In this document: one piece after another, positions 1 to 6,994 of the stretch
How the letters are laid out: every line of letters starts with the position of its first letter
Position numbering within the stretch: the stretch's first letter is position 1
NCBI GenBank assembly: GCA_030044035.1
Contig: JASHWN010000472.1
Coordinates: 1 to 9,495 of the forward strand
Direction: 5' to 3'
DNA from: Xanthobacteraceae bacterium
GTDB lineage: Bacteria; Pseudomonadota; Alphaproteobacteria; Rhizobiales; Xanthobacteraceae
Length of the DNA stretch: 9,495 bases
Translations under genes and position numbers: made by a program
The notes under the pieces: generated by a model
Seen by the model: only the letters and a program-made list of their open reading frames with translations
Databases searched by the model: none
Told to the model about the DNA's origin: nothing

Positions 1-1751
<1,751 letters not shown>

Positions 1752-1778
1752 TTAGGCGGGGCGGGTTTTACAAGAAGT

Positions 1779-1867
1779 TTCCGTCCCTTCGCCGGCATGA
1801 CCCGGATCAGGTTCAAAGGGTCACCGCACCATGCGGTCTCTCAGCGCTTACCGCGCTCCCCTCGGAA
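1779..1867 (-). ncRNA. TPP riboswitch (thi box) in the thiC leader
   Basis: The minus strand shows the conserved TPP aptamer cores in order: CTGAGA at about 1836-1841, then GACCCTTTGAACCTGATC (about 1805-1822), then CGGGTCATGCCGGCGAAGGGA leading to the 3' strand. A closing stem is visible as TTCCG (1863-1867) pairing with CGGAA (1779-1783). The aptamer ends about 85 bases before the thiC start, the expected place for feedback control by thiamine pyrophosphate. No U-tailed terminator is visible between aptamer and gene, so control of translation initiation is more likely than transcription termination, but I could not pick out the alternative pairing. Confidence 0.95.
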
Positions 1868-1874
1868 CCCCCGT

Positions 1875-1902
1875 AATCTAGGCTCGCCGGGCCCCGTGTC
1901 AA
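1875..1902 (-). promoter_or_regulatory. Predicted sigma70-type promoter of thiC
   Basis: On the minus strand TTGACA (1902-1897) is followed after 16 bases by TAGATT (1880-1875). The expected transcription start, about 1868-1869, falls one or two bases before the riboswitch closing stem at 1867. The RNA would therefore begin with the aptamer, which supports both calls. Predicted from sequence only. Confidence 0.7.
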
Positions 1903-2084
1903 CGCGGTGACGCGATGGCTGTGTTGGCGGCGGGACATGACTGCTCATGACGCGTCGCTCGTCGCCGGCGCGCTATGTCGCCACGGCGCGCACCCGCAGC
2001 GTGGCGCCGCCGCAGCCGACGGTGGCAATAATAACGGCGCAATGTTAGGTTGCCTTCATCGGTGTACCAACAGGGAGCAATGTC

Positions 2085-2468
2085 ATGCCAGCGAAAATTG
2101 TCGACCTGTCGGCGCGGTCGCGCATCATCGAGGACGAGCCATTTGGCCTCCATTTCTGGGAGTGCACGCCGCAGGAATATCTGGACTATGTGAAGGACCC
2201 TCGCGGCTTTCTCGCATCGATGGGCATCAATCTGCCGGCTGAGTGCCGGATCGAAACGAGCATCGAGAATCACGACTGGCTAAGCGCTAATACGGCCAAA
2301 CTGGCGGCCCGTAACGGGCCTGTCATCATTTGCAACATCGGTCACGGCAACGTGGCGGTTGCGCGCAACATCTATCGCGTCATCAGCTACGCGCACACCC
2401 ATGACGCGATCGGCGCGCACAAGAAGGACCTGTTGCATTCGCGGGATGAACAGGAGCGCAAAGCGTAA
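2085..2468 (+). CDS. Small protein of unknown function with an NHLP-like stretch
   Basis: A 127-aa soluble protein with no signal peptide or membrane segment. The start ATG has GGGAG at 2073-2077, seven bases upstream. Another ATG at 2080 is in a different frame. Third codon positions are mostly G or C, as expected of a real gene here. I do not recognise a named family. Residues ~36-56 (VKDPRGFLASMGINLPAECR) resemble the DPR-x-x-L-x-x-x-G-(I/V)-x-LP pattern of nitrile hydratase alpha-chain tails and the NHLP leaders of some ribosomally made modified peptides. That similarity comes from memory of the pattern and no modifying enzyme is nearby. The C-terminal half contains GPVIICNIGHGNVAVARN and ends in a charged tail. 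It is divergent from thiC and converges on the MBL-fold gene, with 18 bases between stop codons. Product real, function unknown. Confidence 0.75.
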   Translation: MPAKIVDLSARSRIIEDEPFGLHFWECTPQEYLDYVKDPRGFLASMGINLPAECRIETSIENHDWLSANTAKLAARNGPVIICNIGHGNVAVARNIYRVISYAHTHDAIGAHKKDLLHSRDEQERKA

Positions 2469-2486
2469 TAGATCCGGGCTACGGCA

Positions 2487-3407
2487 TCAGCGCTCTTCGT
2501 CGCGCGGCACGTAGCGCGACACCGCCACGCTCTTGTCGCAGGCTTGCAGAAACGCATCGAGCATCTGGTAGTGCCGCTCGACCACCCGGCGGCCGGACAG
2601 GATGCAGCCGTAGCCCGGCGCTATGGTCTCCACGTCGTAGGTCTCGAACACCTTGGCGATGCCGCGGCGGATCGAATCGGTCGGCGCGCCTTCCAGCCAC
2701 CAGTAGCGGGTGTTGAGCATGAACGAGCGCACGTCGCGCGGCGCCGTGGCATCGTTGTCGGCTTCGGTAACGATCCACGGCCCGGCTTCGGTGTCGCGCC
2801 AGACGTGCGTGAACATGTCGGAGGAGAACAAGGTGCGGGTGGCGCGATCGTAAAGCCAGCGCGTGGCGATGAGACGGAGCGGCGCCTGCATGACGTCGAT
2901 CGAGCGCGCTGCGCCGCCGAGCGCGATGGTGTCGGCGCGCATCACCGCGGTGACGTTCATGGATTTGAGCACGTCGCGGCCGTCGGCCTTGGCGCCGAAG
3001 TCGAACCACAGGGCGGCGTCGATATTGCTGGTGTAGCAGGTCTTGACGTTGAAATGCGCGGCAAAGCTCTCGACGTTGTTGATCGACATGAATTCGTTGA
3101 GGCGGAGCGGAAACAGCGACAGCGGCAGCCCTGGCGCGATCAGCGCTTCGATCTGGGCGCGGATGGCCGCCTCGTCCTTGCCGAAGCCGGTGTCGATCAG
3201 CATGGCGGCATCGGGCTCGGTGAGGAGGTAGCTGTTCGCTACCGCAAAGCCGCGCGCGCTCGCCGGATACGAGCTGACGCGGCCGTCGAGCGCGAACGCG
3301 TTCTGCAACGCGTAGAGCCGGCTCTCGGCGAGCGTCGCGATGCCGCCGGTAAAGGGCCGCGGCTGGTGGCTTTGTTCGTCGAGCGCGCGTTGTGTTGCGA
3401 TCACCAT
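2487..3407 (-). CDS. MBL-fold protein lacking canonical metal ligands
   Basis: A 306-aa protein whose layout matches the metallo-beta-lactamase fold. NSYLLTEPDAAMLIDTG (59-74) corresponds to the early strands, LFSSDMF (193-199) to the strand with the bridging Asp, and IAPGYG (262-267) to the last ligand loop. The resemblance is closest to the oxygen-binding di-iron (flavodiiron-type) branch. The HxHxDH motif is missing: LRLNEFMSINN (101-111) occupies its place, and the usual PGHG is PGYG (Y266). It is probably not a conventional zinc or iron hydrolase. Its function is not predictable and the fold call is moderately sure. I chose the ATG at 3407. A longer frame to 3530 exists, but its extra 41 residues are translation of a repeat element. 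The ribosome site is weak (AAGG about 11 bases upstream). It is last in the minus-strand cluster, 140 bases after the GST gene. Confidence 0.78.
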   Translation of the reverse strand: MVIATQRALDEQSHQPRPFTGGIATLAESRLYALQNAFALDGRVSSYPASARGFAVANSYLLTEPDAAMLIDTGFGKDEAAIRAQIEALIAPGLPLSLFPLRLNEFMSINNVESFAAHFNVKTCYTSNIDAALWFDFGAKADGRDVLKSMNVTAVMRADTIALGGAARSIDVMQAPLRLIATRWLYDRATRTLFSSDMFTHVWRDTEAGPWIVTEADNDATAPRDVRSFMLNTRYWWLEGAPTDSIRRGIAKVFETYDVETIAPGYGCILSGRRVVERHYQMLDAFLQACDKSVAVSRYVPRDEER

Positions 3408-3459
3408 GGCGGCCCGGACCTTAGCGGGCCGCGGCGATGAAGGGAACGGGCTAGCTGCA

Positions 3460-3537
3460 GGATGGGTTGAGCGAAAGCGAAACCCATCGCTTGGCCTCGA
3501 AGCTGCATGATGGGTTTCGCTAGCGCTCAACCCATCC
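3460..3537. repeat. REP-like inverted repeat pair between GST and MBL genes
   Basis: Two 29-base units, 3460-3488 and 3509-3537, are inverted copies with 27 of 29 positions matching. They are separated by 20 bases. Each unit is itself roughly palindromic (GATGGGTT...AACCCATC). A short direct repeat, AGCTGCA, precedes both units (3453-3459 and 3501-3507). The motif is a sister of the GGTGGGTT/AACCCACC element at 5007-5085. Such hairpin pairs between co-directional genes are typical of REP/BIME-type elements and may stabilise or attenuate mRNA. Confidence 0.8.
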
Positions 3538-3547
3538 TACGCTTGCG

Positions 3548-4180
3548 CTACGCCGCTGCCGGCAATTGCGGGGCCGTTTCCGACCAGCACGGCAGCGCCG
3601 CGACGCGCTCGAACCAGCCGCGCAAATTGCCATAAGCACCGAGCGGCATCTCAGTCTGTTTGGCGTAGAACAGCGGTGCCGCCACCGCGAAGTCAGCCAC
3701 CGTGAGCGCGCTCCCGACGAGGTATTTCTGCTTGCCCAGATGCGCGTCGAGCATGGCGGCTTCTTTGTTGAAGCATTCGGCGGCCTTGGCGAGCACGGTT
3801 TCGTCGGGTGGGCCAAGGTTGAAGAATTTCTTGACCAGCCGCTGGAACGTGATCGGCTGGCAGGCCTCGGCGCCCCAATGCGCCAGCTGCCAGAATTGCC
3901 AGCGGCTGACGTCGGCGCGCCCTTGCGCGTCATTGGGCCACAGCGGGCTCGCGCTCTTGGCGGCGAGGTATTGCAGGATCGCGTTCGACTCCCACAGCTC
4001 GAAATCGCCGTCGACCAGCGTCGGCGTGCGGCCGGTCGGGTTGATCGCCAGATAGGCCGGCGAACGCTGGGCGCCCTTGCCGAGGTCGACCAGCTCCAAT
4101 TCGAGCGGCGTTTTCAGATACGATGCCAGCGCGCGGACCTTCCAGGTATTCGGCGAGGGAGGAAAGCCATACAGTTTCAT
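3548..4180 (-). CDS. Glutathione S-transferase family protein
   Basis: A 210-aa cytosolic GST, the usual length. Residues 1-80 form the thioredoxin-like glutathione-binding domain: MKLYGFPPSPNTWKVRA with Ser9 near the usual catalytic position, NPTGRTPTL (48-56) with the cis-proline P53, and ELWESNAILQYLA with the E64-S65 pair that contacts the gamma-glutamyl group. Residues ~90-205 are the helical domain, including LTVADFAVAAPL, the N-capping motif of helix 6. The start has AGGAG six bases upstream. It follows the DUF899 gene by 43 bases and is probably co-transcribed with it. Likely glutathione conjugation or peroxide detoxification; the substrate cannot be told from sequence. Confidence 0.93.
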   Translation of the reverse strand: MKLYGFPPSPNTWKVRALASYLKTPLELELVDLGKGAQRSPAYLAINPTGRTPTLVDGDFELWESNAILQYLAAKSASPLWPNDAQGRADVSRWQFWQLAHWGAEACQPITFQRLVKKFFNLGPPDETVLAKAAECFNKEAAMLDAHLGKQKYLVGSALTVADFAVAAPLFYAKQTEMPLGAYGNLRGWFERVAALPCWSETAPQLPAAA

Positions 4181-4223
4181 GGTCTGCTCCTGTAGCTGAA
4201 CAACGAGCTTGGTAGATTTTCGT

Positions 4224-4991
4224 CTAGTCGCAGCATGAGGCGGATTTGGGTTCCTGGTATGTCGCTTTCGGATCGACTGTGGTGCCCTCGTAGCGGTCGT
4301 GGTGGCGCACCCAGGCCATCGAATGGGCGAGGCCCTGCTCGTCGCGTCCCTTCGGCGCGAGGTCGAGCAAATTGTAGGTGCCGATCAGGATGTCGAGGCC
4401 GCGGCCATAGGTCGAATAGGTGTGAAACACCTCGCCGACTTCGTTCTTGTAGAACACGCTGGCGCCGGGGCGCTCGTTGCTCGGGAATTTTTCGATGATC
4501 TCGTAATTGTACAGCACCTTGCCGCTCGCCTTCTCCTGCGGCGACACCGAGACCTGATAGTCGTGGTTGAAGTCGCTGCCGAACGACGACACCCATTTGA
4601 AGCGCCAACCCATGCGTGTCTTGAATTTCTCGATTTCCGCAAGCGGCGCCCGCGAGATGACGACGAACGATACGTCGCGCTGCGCCAGATGGACGACGGC
4701 GCCGTCGAAATGGTCGGCGAGATACGAGCAGCTCGGACAGCCGGCTTCCCAGCCCGGACCCAACATGAAGTGATAGACGATGAGCTGGCTGTTGCCGCCG
4801 AACAGATCGGCGAGCGTTTCTTTGCCGTTCGGACCGTCGAAGACGTAACGCTTCTCGACCCGCTCCCACGGCAACTCGCGGCGCTTGCGCGCGAGCGCGT
4901 CGCGGGCGCGGCTGAAGGCTTTTTCCTCGAGCAGATACGCTTTGCGCGCGGCGGTCCATTCGTCATGGGAAACGATCTTGTGCGGCGCCAT
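4224..4991 (-). CDS. DUF899 family thioredoxin-like protein
   Basis: A 255-aa protein of the DUF899 family, which adopts a thioredoxin-like fold. The N-terminus MAPHKIVSHDEWTAARKAYL, the LPWERVEKRYVFDGPNG region (40-56) and HFMLGPGWEAGCPSCSYLADH (74-94) are characteristic. C85 and C88 form a CPSC motif at the position of a thioredoxin active site, so a thiol redox role is plausible though unproven. The C-terminus ends SASCCD. I chose the ATG at 4991 because GAGGAG lies seven bases upstream. An in-frame ATG at 5036 would add 15 residues encoded by a repeat element and is unlikely. Genes of this family often sit beside ArsR, SRPBCC and GST genes in rhizobia, as here. Confidence 0.92.
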   Translation of the reverse strand: MAPHKIVSHDEWTAARKAYLLEEKAFSRARDALARKRRELPWERVEKRYVFDGPNGKETLADLFGGNSQLIVYHFMLGPGWEAGCPSCSYLADHFDGAVVHLAQRDVSFVVISRAPLAEIEKFKTRMGWRFKWVSSFGSDFNHDYQVSVSPQEKASGKVLYNYEIIEKFPSNERPGASVFYKNEVGEVFHTYSTYGRGLDILIGTYNLLDLAPKGRDEQGLAHSMAWVRHHDRYEGTTVDPKATYQEPKSASCCD

Positions 4992-5006
4992 TATTTGCTC
5001 CTCACC

Positions 5007-5085
5007 GTAGGGTGGGTTGAGCGAAGCGAAACCCACCGTTCGAACTCTCGGTGGGTTACGCCGCTGCGCGGCTAACCCACCCTAC
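5007..5085. repeat. REP-like inverted repeat between AHSA1 and DUF899 genes
   Basis: The outer arms GTAGGGTGGGTT (5007-5018) and AACCCACCCTAC (5074-5085) are perfect inverted repeats. Inside are two sub-hairpins, 5007-5037 (GGTGGGTT...AACCCACC around GAGCGAAGCGA) and 5050-5085 (GGTGGGTTACGCC...GGCTAACCCACC). It fills most of the 110 bases between two co-directional genes and supplies the spurious upstream ATG of the DUF899 frame. It resembles the element at 3460-3537 in layout and in the GGGTTGAGCGAA core. Confidence 0.85.
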
Positions 5086-5101
5086 GAATTCGTTGCGACG
5101 C

Positions 5102-5542
5102 TCAGGCGACGAACGTCTCCAGCTTGTCCATCGCGCCCTCCCAGCCCTGGCGATGGCGGTCGCGCGCGTCCGCGTCGAAGAATTGCTCGTGGGTCAGCGT
5201 CAGCAAGGTGCCGTCGCCGTCCGGCTTGAGGTCGACCGTGACCAGCGATTCCCGCTCCGGCGTGCTCTTCCAGGCCCAGGTGAACACCAGCTTGCGGTCC
5301 GGCACGAACTCGCGATAGATGCCGCTGACGTCGTGATCTTCCCCGCTCGGCGCGCGCATCAGCCAGCGATAGCGGCCGCCGACGTGCGGCTCGCATTCGA
5401 CCGCCAGCACCTTGACTTCGCCGGGGCCCATCCAGCCTTTCACTTTTTCCGGGTCGGTCCAGGCCGCGAAGACCTTTGCGGGCGGCGCGTTGAGGCGGCG
5501 CTTGATGGTGAGGCTCGGCTTGGTTGCGGTTTGGGTGGCCAT
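5102..5542 (-). CDS. SRPBCC / AHSA1-domain protein
   Basis: A 146-aa protein consisting of one START-like (Bet v 1) hot-dog cavity domain of the Aha1-C-terminal type. Typical features are LTIKRRLNAPPAKVFAAWTDPEKVKGWMGP (10-39), the GGRYRW strand, SGIYREFVPDRKLVFTWAW, and the closing helix HRQGWEGAMDKLETFV. Family members bind hydrophobic ligands or act in stress-linked pairs with ArsR regulators; the ligand here is unknown. The Shine-Dalgarno region GGAGGAAGAGGAATCATG lies inside the coding region of the upstream regulator, so translation is probably coupled. The overlap with that gene is 103 bases. Confidence 0.93.
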   Translation of the reverse strand: MATQTATKPSLTIKRRLNAPPAKVFAAWTDPEKVKGWMGPGEVKVLAVECEPHVGGRYRWLMRAPSGEDHDVSGIYREFVPDRKLVFTWAWKSTPERESLVTVDLKPDGDGTLLTLTHEQFFDADARDRHRQGWEGAMDKLETFVA

Positions 5543-5877
5543 GATTCCTCTTCCTCCAAAAAAGCCGCCAGACTGTTGAGCCGGTCGGACCAGAATTTTT
5601 CATAGCGATTGAGCCATTCCATCGCCTCGCGCATCGGCTCGGCCTGGAGCCGGCAGGCGACGACGCGGCCGGTTTTTTGGCGCGCGACGAGCCCGGCCTT
5701 CGCCAGCACGCCGAGATGCTTCATGATCGCCGGCAGCGATACGTCAAATGGCGCGGCAAGCTCGCTTACCGACGCCTCGGGCCGCTCGGCCAGCCGCATA
5801 ACCAGCGCGCGCCGCGTCGGATCGGCGAGCGCCGCAAAGGTGCGGTCGAGCGCGGCGGCGGTGGAAAGCTTAACCAT
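5440..5877 (-). CDS. ArsR-family winged-helix regulator
   Basis: A 145-aa regulator. Residues 8-80 form the winged helix: FAALADPTRRALVMRLAE (14-31), recognition region VSELAAPFDVSLPAIMKHLGVLAKAGLV (37-64), then the wing to residue 77. The cysteine metal-binding motif of true arsenic/cadmium sensors is absent, as in the ArsR subgroup paired with AHSA1 genes, so the signal is probably not a metal. The domain naturally ends near residue 110. The last ~35 residues (SWPPKPQPSRASPSS...) are low-complexity and are the +1 reading of the AHSA1 gene, an unusual extension. No Shine-Dalgarno is visible; the promoter places the transcript start at or next to the ATG. A palindrome over the start codon suggests autorepression of this regulator and the genes after it. 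Confidence 0.92.
   Translation of the reverse strand: MVKLSTAAALDRTFAALADPTRRALVMRLAERPEASVSELAAPFDVSLPAIMKHLGVLAKAGLVARQKTGRVVACRLQAEPMREAMEWLNRYEKFWSDRLNSLAAFLEEEESWPPKPQPSRASPSSAASTRRPQRSSRPGPTRKK
5557..5563 (-). other. Possible -1 slippery heptamer in the arsR/AHSA1 overlap
   Basis: In the regulator's frame the bases read T-TTT-TTG (codons 106-107 are TTT TTG), which fits the X-XXY-YYZ slippery pattern. A -1 slip would continue as GGA GGA AGA GGA ATC ATG and enter the AHSA1 frame exactly, giving a protein of about 258 aa with an ArsR domain followed by an AHSA1 domain. I see no convincing upstream stimulatory Shine-Dalgarno or downstream pseudoknot, so this is only a candidate. Confidence 0.25.
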
Positions 5878-5885
5878 GTGGTTAA
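5870..5885. promoter_or_regulatory. Palindromic operator over the arsR-type start codon
   Basis: TTAACCATGTGGTTAA has perfect 7-base arms around a TG centre. The regulator's start codon (5877-5875) lies within it, and it abuts the -10 box at 5885-5890. ArsR-family dimers bind such inverted repeats at or near the transcription start, so this is the likely autoregulatory site. Confidence 0.7.
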
Positions 5886-5912
5886 GTATAGCGGGCGCCG
5901 CGGCGCTGTCAA
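5885..5912 (-). promoter_or_regulatory. Near-consensus promoter of the arsR-type cluster
   Basis: The minus strand has TTGACA (5912-5907), a 16-base spacer, then TATACT (5890-5885). Counting about seven bases on gives a start at 5878-5877, essentially the A of the ATG, so the mRNA is predicted to be leaderless. This agrees with the lack of a ribosome-binding site. The promoter overlaps the palindrome at 5870-5885 by one base. Confidence 0.78.
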
Positions 5913-5994
5913 GCGGGATCTTGTCGTGGCGCTTAGGGAAATTGTCTCTTTCTGATTCATCGATTGTTTAACGTCCCGGCCTTATCGTCCGCAC

Positions 5995-6192
5995 ATGGAA
6001 ACGAGCCTGCTCACCGCCCTCGTCAGCTCCCAAACCGGCATGATGCAGCTCGCCTTCGCGGCGCGGCTGGCGAGCATGAACACCGACAATGCGTCGTCGG
6101 TTACGCAGTTGATGGGCGCCGCGCAGCAGAGTTTTGACTCGCTTGCGAACGTGGCGGCCGGCATCGGCACCAACGTGAACGTCAGCTGCTAG
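5995..6192 (+). CDS. Small YjfB-like protein (putative motility family)
   Basis: A 65-aa protein starting METSLLTALVSSQTG and continuing through an Ala/Met-rich amphipathic stretch (MMQLAFAARLASMN) to SVTQLMGAAQQSFDSLAN and a short tail ending NVNVSC. The pattern recalls the short YjfB-type proteins annotated as putative motility proteins, but I rely on general resemblance. There is no clear ribosome-binding site before the ATG. A weak promoter candidate (TTGTCT at 5942, TTTAAC at 5967, 19-base spacer) would give a short leader. It is divergent from the ArsR gene (117 bases between starts) and converges on tlpA. Function unknown. Confidence 0.6.
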   Translation: METSLLTALVSSQTGMMQLAFAARLASMNTDNASSVTQLMGAAQQSFDSLANVAAGIGTNVNVSC

Positions 6193-6242
6193 CACGGCGG
6201 CGCGTCGCTCGGCCGTTGCATCAACAAAATCACTCTTCGTTC

Positions 6243-6265
6243 AGTCCGGTCGCGAGACCCGGACT
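6243..6265 (-). terminator. Weak terminator-like hairpin at the tlpA stop
   Basis: AGTCCGG (6243-6249) and CCGGACT (6259-6265) form a perfect 7-bp stem with a 9-base loop overlapping the tlpA stop codon. On the tlpA strand the nearest U-rich stretch (ATTTTGTT) is about 10 bases further on, so this is not a textbook intrinsic terminator. It sits between two converging genes. Confidence 0.35.
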
Positions 6266-6935
6266 ACTGAACATTGTTGATCGCGGCGCTGACGAGCTTG
6301 ACGCCGTCGTCGCTGGCCCATTCGGCGGGGCCCGCCATGGTGCCGATCTCGCAGCCGTGCGGGCCGACGATGAGCGTGGTCGGCATGCCGAACGCCTTGC
6401 CGGCTTCTTTGAGCGTCTCGAACACCTGCGCGCTGTCATCCCAGAAATAGGCGAGGTGGCTGACGCCGGCCTGCTTCAAGAAATTGCGCGGCCTTTGCGG
6501 ATCGCGGGTGTCGATGTTGACGGCGACGACCTGGAATTTGTCGCTGCCGAGCTTGGCTTGGAGCGCATCGAGTGCCGGCATTTCCTTGCGGCACGGCACA
6601 CACCAGGTGGCCCACAGGTTGAGCAGCACGGTACGGCCGCGCCAGTCCGTGAGCGTGCGGACCGCCCCGGCATCGTCCTTGAACGCAAGATCGGGCACCC
6701 GGAACCCCGTCTGCGCCACGGCGAGCGCGGCGACCTCGCCATGGGCGAGCGGCGCGATCCGCGCCGCGGTTTCGACCGCCTGCCGGCAGGCGGCAGCGTC
6801 CGGATTGCTTCGCAGATGCCCGATCCCGTATACCCCCGCGAGAACGGCTAAAACCGCGAGGGCGGCCGCGACGCCGAAGCGGCGGCGGTTCGCGGCACGG
6901 CTTGGCTTTTCGGGTTGTTGTTTTTGTTCACTCAT
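6264..6935 (-). CDS. tlpA: Membrane-anchored thiol:disulfide interchange protein TlpA
   Basis: A 223-aa periplasmic thioredoxin anchored by one N-terminal helix (about 20-41, [19 protein letters not shown]) after a basic cytoplasmic segment (NRRR). The active site is [11 protein letters not shown] with C112 and C115; the cis-proline is in GMPTT (P185). Two further cysteines, C50 and C195, lie 62 residues before and 83 after C112. This is the spacing I recall for the second, structural disulfide of Bradyrhizobium TlpA. In that organism TlpA reduces the copper chaperone ScoI and the CuA site of CoxB for cytochrome oxidase assembly, so the same role is inferred. I chose the ATG at 6935: the frame opens earlier, to 7043, but the extra residues overlap argH and the tandem repeat. 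No clear ribosome site is seen. Divergent from argH, with 59 bases between the starts. Confidence 0.93.
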   Translation of the reverse strand: MSEQKQQPEKPSRAANRRRFGVAAALAVLAVLAGVYGIGHLRSNPDAAACRQAVETAARIAPLAHGEVAALAVAQTGFRVPDLAFKDDAGAVRTLTDWRGRTVLLNLWATWCVPCRKEMPALDALQAKLGSDKFQVVAVNIDTRDPQRPRNFLKQAGVSHLAYFWDDSAQVFETLKEAGKAFGMPTTLIVGPHGCEIGTMAGPAEWASDDGVKLVSAAINNVQ

Positions 6936-6949
6936 CGGCGACTGACGGA

Positions 6950-6979
6950 CTTCACGGAACCTCGCTTCACGGAACCTCG
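6950..6979. repeat. Perfect 15-bp tandem duplication upstream of argH
   Basis: CTTCACGGAACCTCG occurs twice without a gap or mismatch (6950-6964 and 6965-6979), inside the 59-base space between the divergent tlpA and argH starts. Each copy carries the small palindrome TTC-N3-GAA. It could be a duplicated regulator site or a replication slippage product; no regulator is assigned. Confidence 0.9.
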
Positions 6980-6994
6980 GGCGGACGCAAAACC

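Noticed and set aside
1903..2084. Hidden gene or RNA between thiC and the 127-aa gene
   Set aside because: Only GC-rich sequence with a small CATGAC direct repeat is visible; no conserved RNA fold or convincing promoter was seen.
3408..3530. N-terminal extension of the MBL-like protein to an ATG at 3530
   Set aside because: The extra residues are translation of the 3460-3537 inverted repeat and have no Shine-Dalgarno; the ATG at 3407 is preferred.
5942..5972. Promoter for the 65-aa YjfB-like gene
   Set aside because: TTGTCT and TTTAAC are poor matches and the 19-base spacer is long, so it is mentioned in the gene entry only.
6950..6979. LexA-type box (GAAC repeated) upstream of argH
   Set aside because: The alphaproteobacterial LexA site is GTTC-N7-GTTC; here the two GAAC copies are 11 bases apart and simply belong to the 15-bp duplication.
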